A stretch of 64,000 nucleotides of DNA from Aurantimonas sp. HBX-1 (GCF_021391535.1 NZ_CP090066.1:4105501-4169500), one strand, 5' to 3'. Positions 10,288-20,491 are shown, counted from the stretch's first letter. The notes: generated by a model from the sequence alone, not told the origin. Numbers and translations: made by a program.

Positions 10288-10966
10288 GTCCGGGCTGAAG
10301 GCGCGGCCGAAGCGCCTGTCGAGCCATGAACTCGCCGCCGTCCTCGCCGAGGATCGCGGCCGCGTTCTCCAGACCGTCGCTGTTTCACGTGAAACGCTGG
10401 AGCGGCTCGACCGCTACGTGGCGCTGCTGGTGACCTGGCAGGCGCGCGTCAACCTCATTTCGCCCTCGACGCTGGGCGAGATCTGGACCCGTCACGTGGC
10501 GGACTCGCTGTCGCTGGAGCGGAGACTGCCGGCCTTCCGCCGCGCCGTCGATCTGGGTTCGGGCGCCGGTTTTCCGGGCCTGGTCATCGCGGCGGCGCGC
10601 GCCGAACAAGACGGCGTCGTCGATCTCGTTGAAAGCAATGCCAAGAAGGCGGCCTTCCTGCGGACCGTGCAGCGCGAGGCGGGGCTCGGCGGCACCGTCC
10701 ACGCCGCCCGCATCGAGGATTGCGGCGCCGCGCTGGCCGCGGCCGAGATCGTCACCGCGAGGGCGCTGGCGCCGCTCGACGAGCTGCTGCGCCTCGTCGC
10801 GCCGCATATCGCCCCGACCGCGCGCTGCTTCTTCGCCAAGGGGCGAAGTCATGAACAGGAAATTAACGCCGCGACTGCCCATTGGCGATTCAGCATGGTA
10901 AAGCATGAATCGGAGCTCGAGGATGGTTCGGTCGTGCTCGAGATCGGTGACATCGCACCGCGCTGA
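10277..10966 (+). CDS. rsmG: 16S rRNA (guanine-N7)-methyltransferase RsmG (GidB)
   Basis: RsmG methylates G527 (E. coli numbering) of 16S rRNA using S-adenosylmethionine. The product has 229 residues. Recognisable parts are WQARVNLISPSTLGEIWTRH, the SAM-binding loop DLGSGAGFPGLVIA and the following VDLVESNAKKAAFLR. ATG 10277 lies inside the end of mnmG (11-bp overlap). A near-perfect parS site is embedded near codon 35, where it is read as the peptide VSRET. The parA gene starts about 100 bp downstream. Confidence 0.95.
   Translation: MRPESGLKARPKRLSSHELAAVLAEDRGRVLQTVAVSRETLERLDRYVALLVTWQARVNLISPSTLGEIWTRHVADSLSLERRLPAFRRAVDLGSGAGFPGLVIAAARAEQDGVVDLVESNAKKAAFLRTVQREAGLGGTVHAARIEDCGAALAAAEIVTARALAPLDELLRLVAPHIAPTARCFFAKGRSHEQEINAATAHWRFSMVKHESELEDGSVVLEIGDIAPR
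10381..10396. other. parS: parS centromere site in rsmG
   Basis: TGTTTCACGTGAAACG matches the 16-bp consensus TGTTTCACGTGAAACA at 15 positions and contains the full 14-bp palindrome. It is 0.7 kb from parA, the classic position. ParB would nucleate here and spread. Confidence 0.88.
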
Positions 10967-11068
10967 GCGGTGCTGGGCCTCGACGAGGACGAGCGTCATG
11001 CGGATCGGGCACACGGGCGGGCTGGACCTGCGGAGCCGTTCGAGGACGTGCGAGGCGGAAACAGGCCG

Positions 11069-11878
<810 letters not shown>

Positions 11879-11951
11879 CCGCGAAGGCGTTGATTGGGAC
11901 GGGACCGGGATACGACGGGGCGCTTTGCAGCATGAGCATGGGGACAGGGGC

Positions 11952-12920
11952 ATGACCGAAGACAGATCGCGACAGCGGCTCGGCCGGGGCCTTGCCTCGC
12001 TGATCGGCACCGGTGCCGCCGCGCCCTCGCGCTCGGTGCCGGGCTTCGGGGCTCCCGAGCCGGCGATCCCCGCCGAGCGGCATGTCGGGATCGACAAGCT
12101 CGTCGCCAACCCGAACAATCCGCGCCGCCGCTTCGACGACGGGGAACTGCAGGATCTCGCCGCCTCAATCCGCAACCATGGCGTCGTGCAGCCGCTGCTG
12201 GTGCGGCCGATCTCCGGCGAAAGCGACCGGTTCGAGATCGTCGCCGGCGAGCGGCGCTGGCGGGCGGCCCGCCTCGCCGGCCTGTCGGAAGTCCCGGTCG
12301 TGCTGCGCGACATCGGCGACCGGCAGTCGCTGGAGATCGCCATCATCGAGAACGTCCAGCGTTCCGATCTCAACGCGGTCGAGGAAGCGCAGGCCTACGA
12401 GCAGCTGATCAGCGACCACGGCTATACCCAGTCCGACCTCGCCGACGTCCTCGGCAAGAGCCGCAGTCACGTCGCCAACACGCTGCGGCTGCTGAAGCTG
12501 CCGGACGAGGTGCGGGACATGGTGGTCTCCGGCACGCTCTCCGCCGGCGCGGCGCGTACGGTGGTCACCGCCGAGGATCCGCTGGCCGTGGCGCGCGAGA
12601 TCGTCTCGCGCGGCCTCAGTGTCCGCGAGGCCGAAGACCTCGCCCGCGGGCCGGCGGCGGAGCCTGCCGCCAAGCCTGCGAAGCCCCGCCGCAAGGCGTC
12701 CGCTGCGGTGAAGACCGAAAAGGACGAGGACGCCCAGGCGCTGGAGCGGCTGCTGTCCGAGACGCTCGGCATGGCGGTGGAGATCGAGGTCGACGGCGAG
12801 GGCGGCTCGGTCCGTATTGCCTATGCCGATCTCGAACAGCTGGATGCGCTGTGCGGCCTGCTGCAGGCTCATGCCCGCAGCCGCCTGCAGAGCGGCGAGC
12901 CGCGGCTGCGCTCGCTCTAG
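11952..12920 (+). CDS. parB: Chromosome partitioning CTPase ParB
   Basis: ParB is the parS-binding, CTP-dependent DNA clamp that loads at the centromere. The 322-residue product begins with RQRLGRGLASLIG, the N-terminal segment that stimulates ParA. It continues with the CTP-binding N domain (NPNNPRRRF and GERRWRAARLAG, near residues 55-105) and the helix-turn-helix YTQSDLADVLGKSRSHVANTLRLLKLP. A Lys/Ala-rich linker leads to the C-terminal dimerisation region. ATG 11952 has AGGGG immediately upstream. A parS site lies 20 bp beyond the stop codon. Confidence 0.97.
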   Translation: MTEDRSRQRLGRGLASLIGTGAAAPSRSVPGFGAPEPAIPAERHVGIDKLVANPNNPRRRFDDGELQDLAASIRNHGVVQPLLVRPISGESDRFEIVAGERRWRAARLAGLSEVPVVLRDIGDRQSLEIAIIENVQRSDLNAVEEAQAYEQLISDHGYTQSDLADVLGKSRSHVANTLRLLKLPDEVRDMVVSGTLSAGAARTVVTAEDPLAVAREIVSRGLSVREAEDLARGPAAEPAAKPAKPRRKASAAVKTEKDEDAQALERLLSETLGMAVEIEVDGEGGSVRIAYADLEQLDALCGLLQAHARSRLQSGEPRLRSL

Positions 12921-12939
12921 GCTATCGCGATCCTGGGCC

Positions 12940-12955
12940 TGTCCCACGTGAAACA
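12940..12955. other. parS: parS site after parB
   Basis: TGTCCCACGTGAAACA matches the parS consensus at 14 of 16 positions; only two bases of the left half differ. It lies in the 47-bp gap between the convergent parB and holA genes. Confidence 0.75.
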
Positions 12956-12967
12956 GCGCGGGGCGCC

Positions 12968-14011
12968 CTAGTTCCGGCGCGCCTTCAGCCGTGCCGCCTC
13001 GACGGCGACGTCGAGCAGCGTCCGCCGGGTGATGGTCAGCGCGAGTGCGCTTTCCTTGCGGCTCGCGAGGATGTCCGCCTCGATCCGGCGCAATGTCGGG
13101 GCGATGCGCTCCAGCGGCCAGGCGGCGAGCGCGACCTCCATCGCGTGGCGGCGACGGAAATGCGGCCGCCGCCGCTCGACGACCCGCCCGATCGGCTCCC
13201 CGCCGCGCTCCACCATCTCGCGCATCGCCTGCAGCTGCTGGAAATAGCGCAGCAGCCCCTGGTGCAGCTGGAAGGTCGCGGTACCGGCGGTGACCAGCCG
13301 GTCGACCAGATGCGGCAGGCGCCGCACCTCGCCGCTGGCGGTGGCGTCGATCGTCTCCTCCAGCGTGTCGGCGGAGACGTCGCCGACGATCGCCCGCACA
13401 TCCTCCTCGACGACGCCCCGCGTGCCGAGTGCATAGAGGCAGAGCTTGCGCACCTCGCCGCGCGAGGCGAGCCGGTTGGCGCCCAGCCGGGAGCGCAGCT
13501 CGTCGCGCGCCGCCCGGTCGATGGTCAGGCCGCTGGCGGCGAATTCCTCGTCGATCATCTGGTCGAGGGCGCGGCCCTCGTCCTGGTAGCAGGGCAGCGC
13601 CATGGCGAAGCGGGCGCGCTCGACGCTGGTGCGCAGCGCCGCGTTCTTCTTCAGATCGCCCGCCTCGACGATCAGCACGGCGCCCTCAAGCTTCTCCTCC
13701 GCCAGCGTCGCGACGGCTTCCGCCAGCGCCTTGCCGGCCCCTGCCCCGCGCACGCGGATCAGACGCTTGCCGCCGAACAGCGACAGCGTCCGGGCCTCGT
13801 CGTAGAGCCGCCCGATATCCTTCTCGAGGTCGTCGGCCGACAGGCGCACCGCGGCGAACGGGTCGTCGGGGTCGACGCCGGACTGGGCAGCGATCTTGTC
13901 GGAGCGTTCGGAGACGAGGCCGGGATCAGGGCCGTAGAGGAGGATGACCGGGAAGGAGAAGTCCGGCCGCGACAGGAAGGCTTCGACCTCGCCGGCCTTT
14001 TTCTGCGCCAT
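12968..14011 (-). CDS. holA: DNA polymerase III subunit delta
   Basis: HolA is the clamp-loader delta subunit that opens the sliding clamp. The 347-residue length fits the family. FPVILLYGPDPGLVSERSDKI (residues 20-40) matches the degenerate AAA+ N-terminus, followed by the clamp-contacting SLFGGKRLIRVRG and the helical C-terminal collar domain. It is the last gene of a leuS-lptE-holA set, which is the normal alphaproteobacterial order, and begins 68 bp after lptE. It converges on parB. Confidence 0.93.
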   Translation of the reverse strand: MAQKKAGEVEAFLSRPDFSFPVILLYGPDPGLVSERSDKIAAQSGVDPDDPFAAVRLSADDLEKDIGRLYDEARTLSLFGGKRLIRVRGAGAGKALAEAVATLAEEKLEGAVLIVEAGDLKKNAALRTSVERARFAMALPCYQDEGRALDQMIDEEFAASGLTIDRAARDELRSRLGANRLASRGEVRKLCLYALGTRGVVEEDVRAIVGDVSADTLEETIDATASGEVRRLPHLVDRLVTAGTATFQLHQGLLRYFQQLQAMREMVERGGEPIGRVVERRRPHFRRRHAMEVALAAWPLERIAPTLRRIEADILASRKESALALTITRRTLLDVAVEAARLKARRN

Positions 14012-14079
14012 GTGCCGTCACCCGTCCCGATGTTCGGGCCGGGCTCCTGCCCGCCCCGCCGGCGCGTCCTGCCGAGCCG

Positions 14080-14628
14080 TCAGCTGCCCGCCGCTTCCAG
14101 CGCCCGGACGATCGGGATCTCCAGCTTGGCGGCGAGGTCGTCGGCCGCCTGCTCGCGCGCGTCGAGCAGCGCCCGCTGGCTCTGGAACTGCTGGCTGGTG
14201 CGGTCGAAGGGCACGGTCGAATTGCGTCGCTGCGTATCGATCACCTGGCCGTCCGAGAGCCGGACCAGCTGATACGACCCGTTCATCCGGTACAGCGACG
14301 AGGTCAGCACCCCGCCCGCCTCGATGGCGAGACCGGTTTCGGCGCCGCTGACCGTCAGGCGCACTTCGTAGAGCGGCTGGGTCACCTGGGCGCCCTGGTT
14401 GAGGCGCGACAGCAGGGCATTGCGGACGACTTGGTCGGTGCGGGTGTTGGCCTCCGAAATGGCGATCCGGCCGCGCAGCGACGCGAGGCGTCCCTCCGGC
14501 GCCAGGGCCGAGACGGTCGAAGCGTCGGTGCCGTAGAGCGGGCGCGCCGTGCAGCCGGGCAGCAGGATGGCGGCGACGGCCAGGCAGGCGAGCACGGCGC
14601 GGGGTCGAACCCGATCAGAGGACGACAT
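14080..14628 (-). CDS. lptE: LPS-assembly lipoprotein LptE
   Basis: LptE is the outer-membrane lipoprotein that plugs and assembles the LptD channel for lipopolysaccharide export. The 182-residue product has a lipoprotein signal, AVLACLAVAAILLPGC, with the lipobox LPGC, and continues with CTARPLYGTDA as in alphaproteobacterial LptE. I chose ATG 14628 (MSSSDRVRP), which overlaps the end of leuS by 14 bp, so translation is probably coupled. Function rests on family resemblance and on the leuS-lptE-holA order. Confidence 0.88.
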   Translation of the reverse strand: MSSSDRVRPRAVLACLAVAAILLPGCTARPLYGTDASTVSALAPEGRLASLRGRIAISEANTRTDQVVRNALLSRLNQGAQVTQPLYEVRLTVSGAETGLAIEAGGVLTSSLYRMNGSYQLVRLSDGQVIDTQRRNSTVPFDRTSQQFQSQRALLDAREQAADDLAAKLEIPIVRALEAAGS

Positions 14629-17224
14629 TGACGATTCTCCCGGGGACGACGACGACGCGCTTGGGTGCATTGCCGGCAAGAGCGGAGCGGACGACCTCCA
14701 GATCCAGCGCGGCCTTCTCGATCTCAGGTTTGCCGGCGGTTGCGGCAATGGTCAAGTCGGCGCGCTTCTTGCCGTTGATCTGTACCGGCATCTGCACCGT
14801 GTCGTCCGTGAGCAGGGCTGGATCGACGTCCGGCCACGCGGTAGCCGCGGCAAAGCCGTCATGGCCGAGCACCCGCCAGCATTCCTCGGCCAGATGCGGC
14901 ATCATCGGCGCGATCAGCCGAACCAGGATCGACAGCGCCTCGCTCGCCGCGGCGGCGAGGGCGCGGTCGTTGGCCGAAGCCAGTCCGCCAAAGGCGGCCG
15001 ACAGCGTGTTGACCAGCTCGTAGATGCGGGCGACGGCCTTGTTGAAGGCAAGGCGCTCGATGTCGTCCCCTACGCCGGCCGCGGCGCGGTGCGCCGCCCG
15101 CCGGATCGCCAGCGCCGCCTCGCCGCCGCCGGTGCCGGCCGCACCGGCCCCCTCAACGTGCGGCGCCGCCTCGTTGACCAGCCGCCAGAGCCGCTGCACG
15201 AAGCGATGGGCGCCCTCGACGCCGGCCTCGGTCCAGATCACGTCGCGCTCCGGCGGCGAATCCGACAGCATGAACCAGCGGGCCGTGTCGGCGCCGTAGG
15301 AGGCGATGATGTCGTCGGGGTCGACGACGTTCTTCTTCGACTTCGACATCTTCTCGATACCGCCGATCATGAGCGGGGCGCCGTTCGACAGGCGCCGCGC
15401 GACCCGGCCTTCCTCGCCCTCGGTTATCACCACGTCGGCGGGAGGGACCCAGTCGCGGTCGCCTTCGCGATAGGTCTCGTGCACCACCATGCCCTGGGTG
15501 AACAGGCCCTTGAAGGGCTCGTCGAGGTCGAGATGGCCGCAAGCCCGCATCGCCCGGACGAAGAAGCGCGAATAGAGCAGATGCAGGATCGCGTGCTCGA
15601 TGCCGCCGATATACTGGTCGACCGGCAGCCAGGCATTGGCGGCCTGCGGGTCGGTCGGCTCGTCGGCGTGCGGCGCGGTGAACCGCGCGAAATACCACGA
15701 GGAATCGACGAACGTGTCCATCGTGTCGGTCTCGCGCCGCGCCGGGCCGCCGCATTGCGGGCAGGTCGTGTCGCGCCAGGTCGGATGGCGGTCGAGCGGG
15801 TTGCCCGGCTTGTCGAAGTCGATGTCGTCCGGCAGCACGACCGGCAGGTTCTCGCGGGCCTCCGGAACGATGCCGCAGGCCTCGCAGTGCAGAATCGGGA
15901 TCGGGCAGCCCCAGTAGCGCTGGCGCGAGATGCCCCAGTCGCGCAGGCGGAAATTGGTCTCGCGGCTGCCCCAGCCCTCGCGCTCGAAGACGGCCAGCGT
16001 CCGGTCCATGGCCTCCTGGCAGGTGAGGACCTCGCCGGTCTCGCCGACCCAGCGGACATATTTCACCGTCGCGGTCTTCGGCGGCACGAAGGCGACATCG
16101 CCGACGGTTTCCTCGCTGTCCAGCGGCACGAAGACGTCGAGGACCGGCAGGCCGTATTTGCTGGCAAAGTCGAGATCGCGCTGGTCATGGGCCGGGCAGC
16201 CGATGATGGCGCCGGTGCCGTAGTCCATCAGCACGAAATTCGCGATGTAGAGCGGCATCAGCCAGTCGGGGTCAGCCGGATGCGAAACCTTGATGCCGGT
16301 ATCGAAGCCGAGCTTCTCGGCCGTGTCGATTTCCGCCTGCGTCGTGCCCAGCTTGCGGCAGCTCTCTACGAAGGCCGCTACCTCCGGCCGTTCAGCGGCG
16401 AGCGCGGCGGCCAGCGGATGGTCGGCGGCGATGGCGGCGAAGGTCGGGCCGAACATCGTGTCGGGCCGGGTGGTGAAGACCGGCAGCGTGTCGAAACCCT
16501 CCGGCGCGCCGACGAGGCCGAACGAGAACCGCAGGCCCTCCGATTTGCCGATCCAGTTCTTCTGCATCACCCGGACCTTTTCCGGCCAGCCCGGCAGATG
16601 GTCGAGCGCCGCCAGCAGGTCCTCGGCATAGTCGGTGATGCGGAAGAACCACTGCGTCAGTTCGCGCTGCTCGACCTCGGCGCCGGAGCGCCAGCCCTTG
16701 CCGTCGATCACCTGCTCGTTGGCGAGCACGGTCATGTCGACCGGGTCCCAGTTGACCTTGGACTTCTTGCGATAGGCGAGGCCCTTCGCCAGGAGGTCGA
16801 GGAACAGCATCTGCTGGCGGTGGTAGTACTCGACGTCGCAGGTGGCGAACTCGCGCGACCAGTCGAGCGACAGGCCCATCGACTTCAGCTGGCCGCGCAT
16901 CGTCGCGATGTTCTGGTAGGTCCATTCGCGCGGATGCACCTTGTTCTGCATCGCAGCGTTCTCGGCCGGCATGCCGAAGGCGTCCCAGCCCATCGGATGC
17001 AGGACGTTGTAACCCCTGGCTCGCCGGTAGCGCGCCACGACGTCGCCCATCGCGTAGTTGCGCACGTGCCCCATGTGGATGCGCCCCGACGGATAGGGGA
17101 ACATCTCGAGGACGTAGTATTTCTCGCCGGGGGCCTCGGTGCGCGTCTCGAAGAGCTTCGCCGCGTCCCAGGCTTTCTGCCAGCTTGGTTCGGCGGCGCG
17201 CGGATTGTAGCGTTCGGTGGTCAT
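14615..17224 (-). CDS. leuS: Leucyl-tRNA synthetase
   Basis: LeuS charges tRNA(Leu) with leucine. The 869-residue length is normal for a bacterial enzyme. The class I HIGH-type motif is PSGRIHMGHVRNYAMGD near residue 50 and the KMSKS loop is EKMSKSKKNVVDPDD near residue 620. Between them are the zinc-like segment (HCEACGIVPEA, CPQCGGPARRETDTMDTFVDSSWY) and the CP1 editing domain with TTRPDTMFGPTF. ATG 17224 begins MTTERYNPRAAEPSWQ, a typical N-terminus. It is divergent from the catalase gene across a 310-bp gap. Confidence 0.98.
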   Translation of the reverse strand: MTTERYNPRAAEPSWQKAWDAAKLFETRTEAPGEKYYVLEMFPYPSGRIHMGHVRNYAMGDVVARYRRARGYNVLHPMGWDAFGMPAENAAMQNKVHPREWTYQNIATMRGQLKSMGLSLDWSREFATCDVEYYHRQQMLFLDLLAKGLAYRKKSKVNWDPVDMTVLANEQVIDGKGWRSGAEVEQRELTQWFFRITDYAEDLLAALDHLPGWPEKVRVMQKNWIGKSEGLRFSFGLVGAPEGFDTLPVFTTRPDTMFGPTFAAIAADHPLAAALAAERPEVAAFVESCRKLGTTQAEIDTAEKLGFDTGIKVSHPADPDWLMPLYIANFVLMDYGTGAIIGCPAHDQRDLDFASKYGLPVLDVFVPLDSEETVGDVAFVPPKTATVKYVRWVGETGEVLTCQEAMDRTLAVFEREGWGSRETNFRLRDWGISRQRYWGCPIPILHCEACGIVPEARENLPVVLPDDIDFDKPGNPLDRHPTWRDTTCPQCGGPARRETDTMDTFVDSSWYFARFTAPHADEPTDPQAANAWLPVDQYIGGIEHAILHLLYSRFFVRAMRACGHLDLDEPFKGLFTQGMVVHETYREGDRDWVPPADVVITEGEEGRVARRLSNGAPLMIGGIEKMSKSKKNVVDPDDIIASYGADTARWFMLSDSPPERDVIWTEAGVEGAHRFVQRLWRLVNEAAPHVEGAGAAGTGGGEAALAIRRAAHRAAAGVGDDIERLAFNKAVARIYELVNTLSAAFGGLASANDRALAAAASEALSILVRLIAPMMPHLAEECWRVLGHDGFAAATAWPDVDPALLTDDTVQMPVQINGKKRADLTIAATAGKPEIEKAALDLEVVRSALAGNAPKRVVVVPGRIVNVVL

Positions 17225-17534
17225 GCGAGGTTGGGGAGCCCTGTTCGTCGGAGGCCGACGTGATAAGTCGACGCTGACTTACCCCCATGTCGACGCTGCA
17301 TTCAACATCGCCGTCGCCTGATTCTCCGCCGCAGGCGGCAAAAGCGCTGTTCCGCCGTCGACCGCGGCAGTCGGTCCCTGGCCGCGGCCGCTTCCACACC
17401 GCCGAAATATCCGGCGCTGCCGGGGTGGAACGGTTCCAGGACGCCGCAGGTTACCGGCAAGGAGATGCCGTCTTGCGAACGCGAGAGCCGCGGCAGGACC
17501 CTCCGCCCTTCGGTCGATCAACAGGACAGAGCAC
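17225..17534. promoter_or_regulatory. Divergent leuS/katE control region with a direct repeat
   Basis: No gene is visible in these 310 bp. The decamer GTCGACGCTG occurs twice in the same orientation, at 17267-17276 and 17289-17298. The copies are 22 bp apart, about two helical turns, near the leuS side. The first copy sits in the inverted repeat AAGTC-GACGCT-GACTT. This is a candidate binding site for a regulator of either gene; I cannot name the regulator. Confidence 0.35.
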
Positions 17535-19646
17535 ATGAGCGACAAGACCATCAAACCGTCCGCCGATGCGACCTTCGGCGATACGACGGTCTCGCGCGGG
17601 GCTGGCGGCGAGACGCACCAGCATGCCGGCGGCGACGTGCCGACGCTGACGACCAATGGCGGGATCCCCGTCGCCGACGATCAGAACTCGCTGAAGGCCG
17701 GCGAGCGCGGGCCGACGCTGATCGAGGACTTCCACTTCCGCGAGAAGATCTTCCACTTCGACCACGAACGCATTCCCGAGCGTGTCGTCCACGCGCGCGG
17801 CTTCGGCGTCCACGGCACGTTCGAGACCTACAAGTCGCTGGCCGACGTCACGAGCGCCGACATCTTCCAGCGCGCCGGCGAGAAGACCGACGTCTTCGTG
17901 CGCTTCTCGACGGTCGCGGGCAACAAGGGCTCGGCGGATCTCGCCCGCGACGTCCGCGGCTTCGCCGTGCGCTTCTATACCAAGGAAGGCAACTGGGACA
18001 TCGTCGGCAACAACATCCCGGTGTTCTTCATCCAGGACGCGATCAAGTTCCCCGATCTCATCCATGCGGCCAAGCAGGAGCCCGACCGCGGCTTTCCGCA
18101 GGCGCAGACGGCGCACGACAATTTCTGGGATTTCATGTCGCTGATGCCGGAAGCCATGCACATGGCGATGTGGATCATGTCGGATCGCACCATCCCGCGC
18201 TCCTTCCGCTTCATGGAAGGCTTCGGCGTCCACACGTTCCGGCTGGTCAATGCCGAGGGCAAGTCGACCTTCGTGAAGTTCCACTGGAAGCCGACGGCGG
18301 GCCTGCAGAGCGTCGTCTGGAACGAGGCGCTGAAACTCAACGGCATGGATCCCGATTTCCATCGCCGCGATCTGTGGGACGCCATCCAGATGGGCGACTT
18401 CCCGGAGTGGGAACTCGGCTTCCAGATGTTCGACGAGGATTTCGCGGCGAAATTCCCGTTCGACGTGCTGGATGCCACCAAGATCATCCCGGAGGAGGAG
18501 GTGCCGGTCGTCCCGGTCGGAAAGATGACCCTCAACCGCACGGTGGAGAACTTCTTCTTCGAGACGGAGCAGGTGGCGTTCCAGACGAACAACATCGTAC
18601 CGGGCGTCGACTTCACCAACGACCCGCTGCTGCAGGGGCGAAATTTCTCGTATCTCGACACCCAGCTGAAGCGTCTCGGCGGGCCGAACTTCACCCATAT
18701 TCCGGTGAACGCACCGCGTTGTCCGTTCGGCAATTTCCAGCAGGACGGCCACATGGCGATGCGCAACCCGAAGGGACGGGCGAACTACGAGCCGAACTCC
18801 TGGGGGGGCGCGGCAGGCGGTCCGCGCGAGGATCCCAAGCGGGGCTATCAGAGCTTCCCCGAAGAAGTGTCGGGTCAGAAGCTGCGGGTCAGGGCAGAGC
18901 TCTTCGCCGACCATTACAGCCAGGCACGGCAGTTCTTCGTCAGTCAGACCGGCGTGGAGCAGACCCACATCGAGGACGCCTTCGTGTTCGAGCTTTCGAA
19001 GGTTGAAACCCCGGCGATCCGCGAGCGCGTGGTCTCGCATCTCGTCAACATCGACGAGGGACTGGCGCAGAAGGTCGCCGACGGGCTCGGCCTGGCAGCG
19101 CTCCCGGCCGCGGCGGATCCCGCGCGGCCGGTGATCCGCGACCTCGCCCCGTCGCCGAAACTGTCCATCGTCAAGAACGGTCCGGAGAGCTTCAAGGGAC
19201 GCAAGCTCGGCATCCTGCTCGCCGACGGTGCCGACGCGGCGATCGTCGCCGATCTGGAAAAGGCCGCAGCCGGGGTCGGCGCGCAGCTCGAGTTCGTGGC
19301 GCCGAAGATCGGTGGCGTCACGCTCAGCGACGGGTCGACGCGCGAACCAAAGCAGAAGGTCAATGGCGGCCCGTCGGTGCTCTACGACGCCGTCGCCATC
19401 GTCCTGTCGGCGGAGGGGGCGACGCTTCTGGGCAAGGAGGCGACAGCGAAGGACTTCGTCTCGGACGCCTTCGCGCACGCCAAGTTCATCGCCTTCACGG
19501 CGGCGGCCAAGCCACTTCTCGACAAGGCCGGCGTCGAACAAGACCAGGGCGTCGTCGAACTGAAGCCGGGCGGCGCGCCAGATTTCCTGAAAGCTTGCGG
19601 CGCGCTGCGGTTCTGGGCGCGGGAGGAAAAGCTTCACGCCGTCTGA
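17535..19646 (+). CDS. katE: Large-subunit monofunctional catalase (clade 2, HPII type)
   Basis: This catalase disproportionates hydrogen peroxide. At 703 residues it is a large-subunit clade 2 enzyme. The catalytic core has the distal histidine in RVVHARGFGVHGTFE, VFVRFSTVAGNKGSADLARD, FFIQDAIKFPD with the catalytic Asn nearby (IVGNNIP), and the proximal haem-ligand tyrosine in RNFSYLDTQLKRLGG. After about residue 540 comes the flavodoxin/DJ-1-like C-terminal domain (KLGILLADGADAAIV) that marks HPII types. No signal peptide is seen. An ATG at 17535 starts MSDKTIKPSADATFGD. A 15-bp perfect hairpin follows the stop codon. Confidence 0.96.
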   Translation: MSDKTIKPSADATFGDTTVSRGAGGETHQHAGGDVPTLTTNGGIPVADDQNSLKAGERGPTLIEDFHFREKIFHFDHERIPERVVHARGFGVHGTFETYKSLADVTSADIFQRAGEKTDVFVRFSTVAGNKGSADLARDVRGFAVRFYTKEGNWDIVGNNIPVFFIQDAIKFPDLIHAAKQEPDRGFPQAQTAHDNFWDFMSLMPEAMHMAMWIMSDRTIPRSFRFMEGFGVHTFRLVNAEGKSTFVKFHWKPTAGLQSVVWNEALKLNGMDPDFHRRDLWDAIQMGDFPEWELGFQMFDEDFAAKFPFDVLDATKIIPEEEVPVVPVGKMTLNRTVENFFFETEQVAFQTNNIVPGVDFTNDPLLQGRNFSYLDTQLKRLGGPNFTHIPVNAPRCPFGNFQQDGHMAMRNPKGRANYEPNSWGGAAGGPREDPKRGYQSFPEEVSGQKLRVRAELFADHYSQARQFFVSQTGVEQTHIEDAFVFELSKVETPAIRERVVSHLVNIDEGLAQKVADGLGLAALPAAADPARPVIRDLAPSPKLSIVKNGPESFKGRKLGILLADGADAAIVADLEKAAAGVGAQLEFVAPKIGGVTLSDGSTREPKQKVNGGPSVLYDAVAIVLSAEGATLLGKEATAKDFVSDAFAHAKFIAFTAAAKPLLDKAGVEQDQGVVELKPGGAPDFLKACGALRFWAREEKLHAV

Positions 19647-19670
19647 ACGACGTCGAAATCAGGCCATCCG

Positions 19671-19705
19671 CATCGTGCCTGCGCCGCCATGGCGCAGGCA
19701 CGATG
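19671..19705 (+). terminator. 15-bp perfect hairpin after katE
   Basis: CATCGTGCCTGCGCC and its exact complement GGCGCAGGCACGATG flank a GCCAT loop 25 bp after the catalase stop. No run of T follows, so it may act as a 3' stability element or a Rho-assisted terminator rather than a classical intrinsic terminator. Confidence 0.5.
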
Positions 19706-19813
19706 CCGTTCGCGACCGTGGCGGGCTGCATCGTTCGAGCGGATTTGACCGATCGCGTCCTGCCGGCCGGTCATGTAGGACGAGGCCGATCGATGGGTAA
19801 GGAGCCTAGCAGG

Positions 19814-20491
19814 ATGAGCGAGAACGAAGCGGTGGCGGGACTGGCGCTGGTTCGCGCGCGAATTGGCGAGGCCGAGAAGCAGGCGGGGCGCCCTGCCGGC
19901 TCTGTCCTTCTCGTCGCCGTGTCGAAGACCCACGAGGCGGCCACGATCCGCTCGGTGATCGAAGCGGGGCAGCGTGTTTTCGGCGAGAACAAGGTGCAGG
20001 AGGCGAAGGCCAAGTGGCCGGCGCTGCGCGGAGACCATCCGGAGATCGAACTGCGGTTGATCGGGCCGCTGCAGTCCAACAAGGCGGGCGAGGCGGTGGC
20101 GTTGTTCGACGTCATCGAGACGGTCGACCGCGAGAAGATCGCCCGCGAGCTCGGCAAGGAGATGGAGAAGCAGGGCCGCCGCCCCCGCCTCTACGTCCAG
20201 GTCAATACCGGCGAGGAGGCTCAGAAGGCGGGCATCGCGCCGGGCGAGGCGGTGGCCTTCGTCGAGCGCTGCCGCAGCGAATACGGGCTGTCGATCGAGG
20301 GTCTGATGTGCATCCCGCCAGCTGACGAGAACCCCGGGCCGCATTTCGCCCTGCTGGAGAAGCTGGCCCGTCAGGCAGGGCTGTCGAAGCTCTCGATGGG
20401 CATGTCCGGCGACTACGAGACGGCGATCGGCTTCGGCGCTACCTCCGTGCGGGTCGGCTCGGCGATCTTCGGGGCGCGCGAAACGCACTGA
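19814..20491 (+). CDS. YggS/PROSC-family PLP homeostasis protein
   Basis: This 225-residue member of the YggS (PLPBP) family binds pyridoxal phosphate and keeps free B6 and amino-acid pools in balance; no enzyme activity is established. It is a single alpha/beta-barrel. The PLP lysine is in LLVAVSKTHEAATIRSVIEAG, followed by VFGENKVQEAKAKW, LIGPLQSNK and, near the end, LSMGMSGDYETAIGFGATSVRVGSAIFG, all diagnostic. ATG 19814 is preferred because AAGGAG lies 9 bp upstream; an ATG 21 bp earlier precedes that site. A pyridoxal kinase gene lies 28 kb away at 48013, but no link is visible. Confidence 0.92.
   Translation: MSENEAVAGLALVRARIGEAEKQAGRPAGSVLLVAVSKTHEAATIRSVIEAGQRVFGENKVQEAKAKWPALRGDHPEIELRLIGPLQSNKAGEAVALFDVIETVDREKIARELGKEMEKQGRRPRLYVQVNTGEEAQKAGIAPGEAVAFVERCRSEYGLSIEGLMCIPPADENPGPHFALLEKLARQAGLSKLSMGMSGDYETAIGFGATSVRVGSAIFGARETH

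Noticed and set aside
14549..17263. A 904-residue plus-strand frame opposite leuS
   Set aside because: Arg/Gly/Ala-rich, antisense to a fully supported leuS, with no recognisable domain.
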